Part shown: positions 38,094-47,168 of the stretch, in pieces
Numbering within the stretch: the first letter of the stretch is position 1
Layout of the letters: every line of letters starts with the position of its first letter
Source: Bacteroidales bacterium
GTDB taxonomy: Bacteria; Bacteroidota; Bacteroidia; Bacteroidales; UBA932
Assembly (NCBI GenBank): GCA_012839605.1
Contig: DUNA01000078.1
Span: forward strand, 1 to 64,000
Length of the DNA stretch: 64,000 nt
Reading direction: 5' to 3'
Position numbers and translations under genes: made by a program
The notes under the pieces: model-generated
Told to the model about the DNA's origin: nothing
The model's database searches: none
What the model saw: only the letters and a program-made list of their open reading frames with translations

Positions 38094-39896
38094 ATGAAGA
38101 AAGTCATCATTGCAATAGTAAGTGTTTTATGTTTTGTGCAGGTAAGTGCACAAGGAAGGTTCTCTGTGGAAGTTCCCGGAGTAGTTGCAATGGGAGAACG
38201 TTTTCGTCTTGTGTTTACTGCTATAGATTTGCCGCATGAAACATTTACTCCACCAAAGATTCAAAACTTCCATGTTTTGGCCGGACCTACCACCTCTACC
38301 ATGAACAGGATGGAGTACATAAACGGACGCAGAACTCAGAGTCGTTCCGTTAGTTATACGTATATCTTGGAAGCGTATGAACCGGGAAGCTTTACGATAG
38401 GAGAAGCGTCGGTTGTATCTGATAATGTAACTTATAAGACAAGACCTGTCGTTGTAGAAGTAATACAAGGAGCAGACAAACCGGCCGAAGAGCGGACCAA
38501 GGAGCAAGCAACGACTACAGAAATTACAGACGACGATGTGTTTTTACGTCTGTCTGTCAACAAAAAACGAGTAGTGAAGGGCGAACCGTTGACGGCCACT
38601 CTTACTTTGTATACCCGGGTAAACGTAGCAGGAGCTGAAGACATCAAATTTCCGGAATTTAACGGGTTTTGGAGTCAAGAAGTATATTCTCCTCAGCAAA
38701 TTGAATGGCAACGAGAGAATGTAAAAGGAGAGATTTATCAAAAGGCTACTTTGAGGAGTTATGTGCTGTTGCCGCAACAAACAGGAGAAATACGCATTGA
38801 TCCATCAGAGATAGTATGTGTTATTCAAGTACGTAGCGCTCGCAGAGGACAATCTTTGTTGGATGATTTTTTTGACACCTATCAGACGGTGCGCAAACGA
38901 GTAATATCGCCATCTGTAACAATATCTGTTCGGGATTTACCATCCGGAGCACCTCCTTCATTTAAAGGAGCAGTAGGAAAATATTCCTTGCAGACATATT
39001 TGGGAAGAGATTCCGTTCGTACGCACGATGCGGTATCTATGTATGTTACTATTGCAGGAGAAGGAAATATCAATTTATTGGAGGCTCCGGCCGTGCAATT
39101 TCCTTTGGACTTCGAGGTGTATGACCCTAAAATCACAGACGACTACAAAAGTTCCGACGGTACATTTACAGGGTCAAAAACATTTGAATACCCTGTGATT
39201 CCAAGGAGCCACGGAACGTTTACCATAAATCCCGTAGTTTTTACGTATTACGATATACACACCGGTACATACAAAACATTGCGTAGCACACCTATGGCTT
39301 TAGAGGTAGCAAGAAGTACGGAATCAAACATGTATACCGGGGTATATGCACCTACTCACAGAAGAAAAGTAGAAAGCCTGGGCGAAGACATCAGGTACAT
39401 TCGAACGACAGCTCCTGTATGGAAAAAGAAAGGAGTATATTTTACCGGCAGCGTGTATTATTACACTATTTTGGCAGCTCTTTTATCCATTGCCGGTATC
39501 CTTTTCTCATGGTTAAAGAAGAGAAAAGAGCGCAAAAAAGATGTAGTGCGGGTAAGAAACAGCAAAGCCAATAAAATAGCCAGGGCACGTTTGAAAACGG
39601 CCGGAGCGCATATGAAGAGCCAATTGTTTTCAGCGTATTATGAGGAATTGAATCGTGCATTGTGGGGATACATAGCAGACAAATTGGCCTTATCACAGGC
39701 AGAGAGTTCCAGGGAAAAAATTGAGGCGCTGTTGATGGAACGTCAGGTAGATGAAGAGCTTATAAAAAAATATACAGATCTAATAGCCTCTTGTGAATTT
39801 GCCCGCTATGCTCCCGATCCGGGACAAACAGAAAAAGAAAGGATTTTTGAAGATGCTGTTGCCGTTATTAGCAAAATGGAACAAGTCTTGAAATAA
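38094..39896 (+). CDS. batD: BatD-like protein
   Basis: Signal peptide, beta-rich periplasmic region 'VSVNKKRVVKGEPLTATLTLYTRVNVAGAEDIKFPEF', late TM, operon position. Confidence 0.87.
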   Translation: MKKVIIAIVSVLCFVQVSAQGRFSVEVPGVVAMGERFRLVFTAIDLPHETFTPPKIQNFHVLAGPTTSTMNRMEYINGRRTQSRSVSYTYILEAYEPGSFTIGEASVVSDNVTYKTRPVVVEVIQGADKPAEERTKEQATTTEITDDDVFLRLSVNKKRVVKGEPLTATLTLYTRVNVAGAEDIKFPEFNGFWSQEVYSPQQIEWQRENVKGEIYQKATLRSYVLLPQQTGEIRIDPSEIVCVIQVRSARRGQSLLDDFFDTYQTVRKRVISPSVTISVRDLPSGAPPSFKGAVGKYSLQTYLGRDSVRTHDAVSMYVTIAGEGNINLLEAPAVQFPLDFEVYDPKITDDYKSSDGTFTGSKTFEYPVIPRSHGTFTINPVVFTYYDIHTGTYKTLRSTPMALEVARSTESNMYTGVYAPTHRRKVESLGEDIRYIRTTAPVWKKKGVYFTGSVYYYTILAALLSIAGILFSWLKKRKERKKDVVRVRNSKANKIARARLKTAGAHMKSQLFSAYYEELNRALWGYIADKLALSQAESSREKIEALLMERQVDEELIKKYTDLIASCEFARYAPDPGQTEKERIFEDAVAVISKMEQVLK

Positions 39897-39897
39897 G

Positions 39898-40665
39898 ATG
39901 ACTATGAGAAAAAGTGCGTTTTTATTCATTTTGTTGACCTTCAGTGCTTTTGTTGCCAAAGCTTCTGCAGTAGACAGCTTGTGGAACAACGCCAATGCTC
40001 TGTATGCAGAAGCGCAGTATGAAAGGGCATTGGAAGGATACTTGGAAATAGAACAATCAGGTACAGAGTCGTTCGATTTGTATTACAATATGGGAAATAC
40101 GTATTACAAGATGCAACAGTATGCTTATGCTATTTTGTATTACGAAAAAGCATTGCGATTGGACCCGGATCATGCCGATGCATTGCACAATCTTACGATA
40201 GTGAGGGAACAATGTATTGACAGGATCGAACCCATACCGCAATTCTTTGTAACACAGTGGATTCGTAAAAGTTACAAGAAACTCCCACCCGGTACTTGGT
40301 CTGTATTCTCATTGGTCCTGCTGGCTTTGTCCTTAACTTTTGTTTTGCTGTTTGTTTACGCCGGTTCTATCAGATTGCGAAAGGCTTCTTTTGTATTGGC
40401 CGTAGTTGTCTTTTTTCTTGCTGTAACATCGGGAATCTTTGCTCTTCAATCAAAGAAAGAAGCTACAAGAGAAGATATAGCCATTATTAAATCTGTCGTA
40501 AGTTCTGTAAAATCAGCACCGGGAGCACAAGGCAAAGACATCCTTGTTTTGCATGAAGGAACAAAGGTTCGGGTTTTGGAAGAAGCCGGTGAATGGGTTC
40601 GTATAGAGTTGGAGGACGGAAGACAAGGCTGGTTGCTGTTGCATGAGATTCTTTTTGTATATTAG
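39898..40665 (+). CDS. batE: BatE-like TPR protein with C-terminal SH3-like domain
   Basis: TPR 'YYNMGNTYYKMQQYAYAILYYEKALRLDPDHADALHNL', two TMs, 'GTKVRVLEEAGEWVRIELEDGRQGWLLLHEI'. Confidence 0.87.
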   Translation: MTMRKSAFLFILLTFSAFVAKASAVDSLWNNANALYAEAQYERALEGYLEIEQSGTESFDLYYNMGNTYYKMQQYAYAILYYEKALRLDPDHADALHNLTIVREQCIDRIEPIPQFFVTQWIRKSYKKLPPGTWSVFSLVLLALSLTFVLLFVYAGSIRLRKASFVLAVVVFFLAVTSGIFALQSKKEATREDIAIIKSVVSSVKSAPGAQGKDILVLHEGTKVRVLEEAGEWVRIELEDGRQGWLLLHEILFVY

Positions 40666-40685
40666 AAGGTTAAAAATATTAGTAC

Positions 40686-41309
40686 ATGGATTATAACACA
40701 CAAAGAAAGAAACTGATATTGCCTGAATACGGGCGTTATATTCAGGACATGGTAGAAGAGGCCAAGAAAATTGAAGATAAAGAAGCAAGAACAAGGCAGG
40801 TTAAGGCTATTGTAAACGCCATGAGTGCACTCAATCCACATATGAGAGAAATGAACGATTATTACCATAAGCTTTGGGATCACATACACATTATAGCCGA
40901 TTACGAGTTGGATGTAGATTCGCCCTTCCCGCTTCCTAGCAAAGAAAGTTTCACATGCAAGCCTCATAAAATAGATGCGGAAAGAGAGCCTGTAAAAGTG
41001 ATGCATTACGGGAGGAACATACAAAATATGGTTATGGCTATAGCTTCCAAGCCGGCGGGTGAGGAGCGCGACCAAATGACCATGGCGTTGGCATCTTATA
41101 TGCGCAAGCAGTATCTGATATGGAACAAAGATACGGTTGCAGACAAAACGATATTTAATGATATTTACACCCTGTCTAACGGCACTTTGTCTGTACCGGA
41201 AGGGGCTAAACTGTCTGAAATACAAGGTGAGTTCAAGCAGCCAAACATGATGGGACCTCGTCCCCAAAGACAGGGTCAGTGGCACAAGGGCAAAAAAAAG
41301 AAAAGGTAG
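40686..41309 (+). CDS. DUF4290 family protein
   Basis: 'MDYNTQRKKLILPEYGRYIQDMVEEAKKIEDKEARTRQVKAIVNAM'. Confidence 0.85.
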   Translation: MDYNTQRKKLILPEYGRYIQDMVEEAKKIEDKEARTRQVKAIVNAMSALNPHMREMNDYYHKLWDHIHIIADYELDVDSPFPLPSKESFTCKPHKIDAEREPVKVMHYGRNIQNMVMAIASKPAGEERDQMTMALASYMRKQYLIWNKDTVADKTIFNDIYTLSNGTLSVPEGAKLSEIQGEFKQPNMMGPRPQRQGQWHKGKKKKR

Positions 41310-41319
41310 TCTACCAATA

Positions 41320-43587
41320 TTGAGTTCTATGGATAATAAACTCCCCCGCAAAGAGATAATAAGAATAGTGGCTAGCTGGCTTATGTTGGCTGTCGGGGTT
41401 TATCTGCTCATTGCTTTTGTCTCCTTTCTATTTCATTGGAGTACAGATCAAAGTACCCTCAGTTTGGGGTACAATTCCAGTCCGGACATCCAGATTGCCA
41501 ACAAAGGAGGTATTGTAGGTTTGCGGTGGGCACAGTTGTTTATAGGGGATTTGTTTGGATTGAGTGCCTTTATCATTCCTTTTTTCTTTATTGCATTGTT
41601 TGTTTTCTTACTGAGAATCCGCCATGTAAGAATCATCCCTTTGTTTTTTATCACGGCTTTTGCTTGTATTATCTTATCCATTGCACTGGGATACATCTTT
41701 AGCTTTACCTCTTTGGAATTTCTCTTTGGTTCCGGAGTGGGTGGCACCTACGGATACAGGGTAAATACATGGCTTATAGAGATGCTTGGAACTGTAGGGA
41801 CGGGGCTTCTGCTTTTCTTTGTGTTTACAGCATTTCCATTGCCTTTTATTGTGTCTTATATCAGGAAACGAAAAAAGAAACGTCTTTCTGAGGATATAGA
41901 TCTTACCGATATACCAGATACTGATATAGTGCCGGAACCCGGTCCTGTGTTTCAAGTAGATATGGAAGAAGAACCGACACAGGGAAAAGAAAAAGAGAAG
42001 GAAAAGGAAAAGGAAAAGGAAAAAGAAAGTGAGCCTGCGTTTGAAGTAGAAGCGGTAGAAGAAGAGCCGGTAGATGGTAAAATGCTCTTTTACAATCCCA
42101 AACAAGATTTGTCTCGGTATAAAAAACCGCCTTTGCATTTGTTGGAATTGTATGAGGACCGTATTACCGATGTGTCGCAAGAGGAATTGGAGAGAAACAA
42201 CCAAAAGATCGTAGAATGCCTGAGAACGTTTGATATTCAAATAGAAAAAATTGTAGCTACTCCGGGACCAACTGTAACGTTGTACAAGATTGTTTTGTCA
42301 CCGGGAATCAGGATTTCACAATTTACAAGACTGGAAGACGATATCATGCTTTCGTTAGCGGCTCGTGGAATGCGTGTGATTGCGCCCATTCCGGGAACGA
42401 ATATGGTAGGTATTGAAGTGGCCAACGATAAGCCTTCGCTCGTTCCTATGAGAAGCGTTTTGGATTCCAAGAAATTCAAAGAATCGCGAGAAGACTTGCC
42501 TATAGTATTAGGAAAGAGCATATCGAATGAAATTGTGATGTTGGATTTGGCCAAATTGCCGCACTTGTTGGTAGCAGGAGCCACGGGACAGGGTAAATCG
42601 GTGGCGCTGAATGCCATCCTGGCTTCTTTGCTATACAAAATGCATCCGGCTTATTTGAAATTGGTGTTGGTAGACCCCAAAAGGGTAGAGTTGAATTTGT
42701 ATTCCAAATTGGACAAACACTTTTTGGCTCAACTGCCCGATGCGGAAAGCCCTATAATCATTGACACGAAGAAGGTAGTCTATACATTGAATTCCCTCTG
42801 TATAGAAATGGACGACCGCTTGGAATTGTATAACAAGGCCGGTGTACGTAATATCAAAGAATACAATAAAAAATTTACAAACCGGGTGTTGAACCCTGCC
42901 AAAGGGCATCGTTTCATGCCTTTTATTGTAGTCATCATTGACGAATTTGCAGATTTGATTATGACTGCAGGACGCGACGTGGAAGGTCCGCTCACGCGTT
43001 TGGCTCAGATGGGACGTGCTACGGGTATTCATTTGGTTATTGCTACACAACGTCCGACCACAAACATCATTACGGGAACCATCAAGGCCAATTTCCCGGC
43101 CAGGATTGCTTTCCGTGTGGCATCTAAAATAGATTCAAGAACGATTATTGATGTATCGGAAGCCAACCAATTGGTGGGAAGGGGGGATATGTTGCTTTCT
43201 GCCGGTACGGATTTGACGCGTGTGCAATGCGCCTTCATAGACACACCGGAAGTAGACAGGATGGTAGGATTTATTGCCAGTCAGCAAGGATATGCCGGTC
43301 CGTTTGAGTTGCCGGAATATGCAGAATCTGAAAAGAAAGACCCCTTGTTTTCCGGAACGGAACAACGAGACGACTTGTTTGAAGAAGCGGCCCGTTTGAT
43401 TGTGCAAAACGGAGAAGGATCTACTTCTTTGTTGCAACGTAGGTTCCGCTTAGGTTACAATAGAGCGGGGAGAATCATGGACCAATTGGAAGATGCCGGC
43501 ATTGTAGGACCTCCTAAAGGAAGCAGTCCCAGAGAATTGTTGGTATCAAGTACAGAACTTTTGGAAGACCTTTTAAAAACGTTATGA
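41320..43587 (+). CDS. ftsK: FtsK/SpoIIIE family DNA translocase
   Basis: N-terminal TMs; 'LPHLLVAGATGQGKSVALNAIL', 'MPFIVVIIDEFADLIM', 'THLVIATQRPT'-type motif; gamma domain 'STSLLQRRFRLGYNRAGRIMDQLEDAGIVG'. Confidence 0.96.
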   Translation: MSSMDNKLPRKEIIRIVASWLMLAVGVYLLIAFVSFLFHWSTDQSTLSLGYNSSPDIQIANKGGIVGLRWAQLFIGDLFGLSAFIIPFFFIALFVFLLRIRHVRIIPLFFITAFACIILSIALGYIFSFTSLEFLFGSGVGGTYGYRVNTWLIEMLGTVGTGLLLFFVFTAFPLPFIVSYIRKRKKKRLSEDIDLTDIPDTDIVPEPGPVFQVDMEEEPTQGKEKEKEKEKEKEKESEPAFEVEAVEEEPVDGKMLFYNPKQDLSRYKKPPLHLLELYEDRITDVSQEELERNNQKIVECLRTFDIQIEKIVATPGPTVTLYKIVLSPGIRISQFTRLEDDIMLSLAARGMRVIAPIPGTNMVGIEVANDKPSLVPMRSVLDSKKFKESREDLPIVLGKSISNEIVMLDLAKLPHLLVAGATGQGKSVALNAILASLLYKMHPAYLKLVLVDPKRVELNLYSKLDKHFLAQLPDAESPIIIDTKKVVYTLNSLCIEMDDRLELYNKAGVRNIKEYNKKFTNRVLNPAKGHRFMPFIVVIIDEFADLIMTAGRDVEGPLTRLAQMGRATGIHLVIATQRPTTNIITGTIKANFPARIAFRVASKIDSRTIIDVSEANQLVGRGDMLLSAGTDLTRVQCAFIDTPEVDRMVGFIASQQGYAGPFELPEYAESEKKDPLFSGTEQRDDLFEEAARLIVQNGEGSTSLLQRRFRLGYNRAGRIMDQLEDAGIVGPPKGSSPRELLVSSTELLEDLLKTL
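41983..42027 (+). repeat. in-frame hexamer repeat (EK)n in FtsK linker
   Basis: gaaaaagagaaggaaaaggaaaaggaaaaggaaaaa encoding KEKEKEKEKEKEKE. Confidence 0.9.
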
Positions 43588-44180
43588 TTGTCCTCTTCAT
43601 AACAGCGTGTTTATCTATACTCATTCCGGGAGTACAGCAGAAAAGCCCAAGTCAGGTATGGGAGACTTTTTTGGAACACATAGAAAAAGCACCGGCTCTG
43701 GAAATGCGGTTTACATGGAACAATACGGTAGAGGGTACCATGATCTTACAGGAACGTTCTTTTGCCATACATATGGATGAAATTCATGTCTATTGCAACG
43801 GAGTAGAGAGGTGGCTTTATAATGAAGGTTTTGATGAATGGGAAGCGTTGCCGTACGAAACGCAATCAGCCGACATGTTGGAAAATCCATCGGCTTTTTT
43901 TAACCAACTTCGCCACCAATTCCGGCTTTCTCCTGCTTCGGCGTTCAAGGAAGCAGCGGAAGGAAGTCCGCTGTGGGAGTTGCTGCTTGTGCCACAAAAT
44001 CCGCTGTCTGTTTTTACATACATAATAATATGCTTGGAAAGGGACGGACGGATTCCGAGAACAATACGTTATGGTTTGACTGACGGTTTTGAATACCGCA
44101 TAGAGGTCCTTTCTTTTCAATCGATTCCGGCTAAAGAGAAAACTTTTTTTACTCCGTATCTGTTATCACCGGATTCATAA
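43584..44180 (+). CDS. LolA-like outer-membrane lipoprotein carrier
   Basis: Signal peptide, 'ALEMRFTWNNTVEGTMILQERSFAIHMDEIHVYCNGVERWLYNEGFDEW'; directly after ftsK. Confidence 0.7.
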   Translation: MIVLFITACLSILIPGVQQKSPSQVWETFLEHIEKAPALEMRFTWNNTVEGTMILQERSFAIHMDEIHVYCNGVERWLYNEGFDEWEALPYETQSADMLENPSAFFNQLRHQFRLSPASAFKEAAEGSPLWELLLVPQNPLSVFTYIIICLERDGRIPRTIRYGLTDGFEYRIEVLSFQSIPAKEKTFFTPYLLSPDS

Positions 44181-45462
44181 AAATTTTGCGGCCTTTAGGA
44201 AGCAAATTGTTTGTTCTGTTTCCCAAGTTTTTGATAAATCCCAAAGGATATCCATCGTATATAACGAGTACGTACCCTTTTTCCATATCCGGGGAACTTG
44301 GTATATTTTCTTTTCGCAAAAAAGCAAGTGCCTGAGAACGTGTGACTTCAAGGCGTGGAAACGCATTGTGTTTTAAGTCTATGGCAAGAGCCAGGTCCGG
44401 ATGAGGCACCCGGTCCTTTCCTTTTTGTAGGGCAACGGCTATTCCGGAATGAACCACATGCAAATGCTTTTCTACAGTTGCCCACTCTTTTAGAAGATGA
44501 GAGGGTGCGGCTTTTATCAAATTGTCTTTTACGTAGTATGTATAGGAATCGTGTAAGGGTATTGGAAAATCCACGGGAGGTTGCTTTTTGAGTATTGTAT
44601 TGGCAAGCCGGCCGGACAGAGGCTTTTTCCCCGAGGGGCTTGTTTTTTCAAGTAAAGCCATAAAAAACCCTTCCCCTTGAATCCGATGAGGCAAGAACCG
44701 TTCCGGAGACCGGACAATCCGAGCTCCCAAGGTGTTTTCTATCCAAGAAACTTGCTCTTCGTTTTCTCGGGTGTTAAAGGTACAGGTAGTGTAGAGGAGC
44801 AATCCTCCTTGCTTGAGGGAAGGCCATACTTCTGTTAAGATGCGTTTTTGTCGACCAACGCATACATCTACCAGGGCCGGAGACCACGTTTCTCTTGCCG
44901 CCTTGTCTTTCCTAAAAAGCCCTTCTCCTGAACAAGGCACATCTGCCAATACGACATCAAAAAAACCTTCCAAGCTACGAAATGCCGAGGGGTCGTTTGC
45001 GGTAACCGCTACGTTGCCGTAGCCCCAACGGGCTATGTTGTTTGTGAGTGCAGGAATGCGGGAGCGGATGGTTTCGTTGCTTACCAAAAAGCCTTCAGGC
45101 GGTAGGATGTCTAGCAACAAGGTGCTTTTGCCTCCCGGTGCTGCGCAAGCATCCAGGACGCGAGGGGCCTCCATAGCTGCCAGGCAGGGTTCCAACATAC
45201 CTACGGACATACCCGAGGCCTCCTGTACGTAGTAGGCCCCTGCATGGAATCTGGGATCCAAGGTAAATACAGGTCGTTTGTTTAAATACCTTCCTCGGGA
45301 ACACCAAGGAACAGGCCGGCTGTTGGGAAACAACTCTTCTTTGGCTTTAAGAGCATGTTGGCGTATGCTAACAGGAGGTGTGGCATGGAGCGATGCAATA
45401 AAATCATGGACTTCTGTTGAAGGAAGCCACGATTCCAACATACGCAGAAAATCTGCCTTCAT
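44149..45462 (-). CDS. NOL1/NOP2/sun (RsmF-like) rRNA cytosine-C5 methyltransferase
   Basis: 'VLDACAAPGGKSTLLLDIL', 'VVLADVPCSGEGLFRKD', 'LLLYTTCTFNTRENEEQV'. Confidence 0.93.
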   Translation of the reverse strand: MKADFLRMLESWLPSTEVHDFIASLHATPPVSIRQHALKAKEELFPNSRPVPWCSRGRYLNKRPVFTLDPRFHAGAYYVQEASGMSVGMLEPCLAAMEAPRVLDACAAPGGKSTLLLDILPPEGFLVSNETIRSRIPALTNNIARWGYGNVAVTANDPSAFRSLEGFFDVVLADVPCSGEGLFRKDKAARETWSPALVDVCVGRQKRILTEVWPSLKQGGLLLYTTCTFNTRENEEQVSWIENTLGARIVRSPERFLPHRIQGEGFFMALLEKTSPSGKKPLSGRLANTILKKQPPVDFPIPLHDSYTYYVKDNLIKAAPSHLLKEWATVEKHLHVVHSGIAVALQKGKDRVPHPDLALAIDLKHNAFPRLEVTRSQALAFLRKENIPSSPDMEKGYVLVIYDGYPLGFIKNLGNRTNNLLPKGRKIFMNPVITDTE

Positions 45463-45482
45463 AATTTTTGCCTACAGTATGG

Positions 45483-45890
45483 TTATTTGTTTAGCCCTTC
45501 TGCCAGCTTAGACGTAAATTGGTTTACAAACTCTTTCATTTTGCCACCCAACATCATTTTCATCATCATATTCAATTGGGCGTCTACATCCAATTGCAGT
45601 TCGCACCCTTCATCTTTGGGGCGGATGTGTACCTGTATTTGAAACGAGAAAGGAACGCTGCCGTATTGTTCCATGATTATGAGCGACGGAGCTTGTCTCT
45701 CTATTACTTTTACGCCCAGCTGCATGCCTTGGGCTTCTGCAAGCAAGGTGTCTTCCGTAATGGTTACTTTGTCTTTGTGTTCTTCCGGCAATTGCTCTGC
45801 CAGACGTGAAAAATCGCTGAAAAGTTCAAATACGAAAGGAGCCGGTTTGTTGATAAAACAGGGATCTCCTGAAACGCGTGTGTTTGACAT
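45483..45890 (-). CDS. SRPBCC/START-like protein
   Basis: 'PAPFVFELFSDFSRLAEQLP...'; 135 aa with polyketide-cyclase-like pattern. Confidence 0.65.
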   Translation of the reverse strand: MSNTRVSGDPCFINKPAPFVFELFSDFSRLAEQLPEEHKDKVTITEDTLLAEAQGMQLGVKVIERQAPSLIIMEQYGSVPFSFQIQVHIRPKDEGCELQLDVDAQLNMMMKMMLGGKMKEFVNQFTSKLAEGLNK

Positions 45891-45893
45891 ATG

Positions 45894-46526
45894 TTATTGT
45901 CCCCAAGTATTAGGAGTCAGGCGCCAGATTTTTAAGGTTTCTATTTGCTCCGGACTGATAAAATTTTTAAGAGCTGCTTCTTCTATGAGGTTTTCATAGT
46001 TTGTAAGCGTATGCAGTTCGCAATTGCTTTTCTCAAAGGCTCTGCGTGCAATATCAAAATTGTATGAAAAGATGGCACTAACCCCAAGTACGTTGGCGTA
46101 AGACATTTTTAAACAGTCTACGGCAGAAAGAGCCGAATGACCGGTAGAAATCAAATCTTCCACAACTACTACGTTGGCTTTATCAGGGAATGTGCCTTCA
46201 ATGCGTGCCCCCGTGCCGTGTTCTTTTCTTCTTGGTCGAACGTAAACGAAAGGTTTGTTCAGTTTATCCGCAATAAGGGCCCCCATGGCAATGGCTCCTG
46301 TAGCTACCCCGGCTATCACTTGTACAGTAGGGTAATTGTGAAGAATAGATTCACACATGGCATTCCGTATGTAGCCTCTTACTTGAGGAATAGATAGAAT
46401 TTTTCTGTTATCACAGTAAATGGGCGATTTCCACCCCGATACCCACTCAAAGGGTTTTTCAATGCTGAGCTGCACGGCTTCTATTTCCAATAATTTTTGT
46501 GCAACCTTTTTTTCTACAGATTCCAT
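45894..46526 (-). CDS. pyrE: orotate phosphoribosyltransferase
   Basis: 'FEWVSGWKSPIYCDNRKILSIPQVR', 'AGVATGAIAMGALIADKL', PRPP loop 'NVVVVEDLISTGHSAL'. Confidence 0.95.
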   Translation of the reverse strand: MESVEKKVAQKLLEIEAVQLSIEKPFEWVSGWKSPIYCDNRKILSIPQVRGYIRNAMCESILHNYPTVQVIAGVATGAIAMGALIADKLNKPFVYVRPRRKEHGTGARIEGTFPDKANVVVVEDLISTGHSALSAVDCLKMSYANVLGVSAIFSYNFDIARRAFEKSNCELHTLTNYENLIEEAALKNFISPEQIETLKIWRLTPNTWGQ

Positions 46527-46536
46527 AATAATGACA

Positions 46537-46544
46537 TATCTTTG
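46537..46544 (+). promoter_or_regulatory. -7 element TATCTTTG upstream of NUDIX gene
   Basis: Ends 6 bp before ATG 46550. Confidence 0.5.
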
Positions 46545-46546
46545 TA

Positions 46547-46554
46547 CAAATGTA
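46547..46554 (-). promoter_or_regulatory. -7 element TACATTTG upstream of pyrE
   Basis: Plus-strand caaatgta, overlapping the NUDIX start codon. Confidence 0.45.
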
Positions 46555-47161
46555 CAGTATTTTCTTCAATAATAGACGCCTTGAACTTTGTAGACACAAC
46601 GGCCAACCCTGTACCCGACGGGATGTAGTTGTAGAAGCACTGGATGCTTTTAGATCTTGGGAAGATTTGATTGTCAGCTTTCAATGCCACAGCAACTGGC
46701 AACATTTGGTCATTCCCGTAGACAATCCGGGAGATTCTTTTACGCAACTGTGCAATAGTTTTCACGTGATAACGGCGGCAGGAGGGGTTGTTACAAATCC
46801 CCAAGGAGACTTGTTGATGATTTACAGGTATGGAAAATGGGACCTGCCTAAGGGAAAGCAGGAAGACGGTGAATCTTTGAAAGAAACAGCTCTAAGAGAA
46901 GTTGCGGAAGAAACGGGAACCGAACCGTTGCAATTGCTGAACGATACGTGTGACAAAACATACCACTGTTACAACTACCTGGGAGATAACGTACTTAAAA
47001 TGACCGCCTGGTACCGTATGACGGGCTGTTCTTCTTTAACACCGCAAGCGGAAGAGGGAATAGAAAAAGTAGAGTGGGTGCCGCGAAACAAATTGGAAGA
47101 GAGATTGGACCAGTGCTATGCTTCTGTAGCACAACTTATTCGTCGTGCCCTTTTAGATTAA
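46550..47161 (+). CDS. NUDIX hydrolase
   Basis: NUDIX box 'GKQEDGESLKETALREVAEETG'. Confidence 0.93.
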   Translation: MYSIFFNNRRLELCRHNGQPCTRRDVVVEALDAFRSWEDLIVSFQCHSNWQHLVIPVDNPGDSFTQLCNSFHVITAAGGVVTNPQGDLLMIYRYGKWDLPKGKQEDGESLKETALREVAEETGTEPLQLLNDTCDKTYHCYNYLGDNVLKMTAWYRMTGCSSLTPQAEEGIEKVEWVPRNKLEERLDQCYASVAQLIRRALLD

Positions 47162-47168
47162 AAACAAG

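Noticed and set aside
40662-41351. 229-aa minus-strand ORF
   Set aside because: Entirely antisense to the DUF4290 gene, which has a recognisable conserved N-terminus and operon context.
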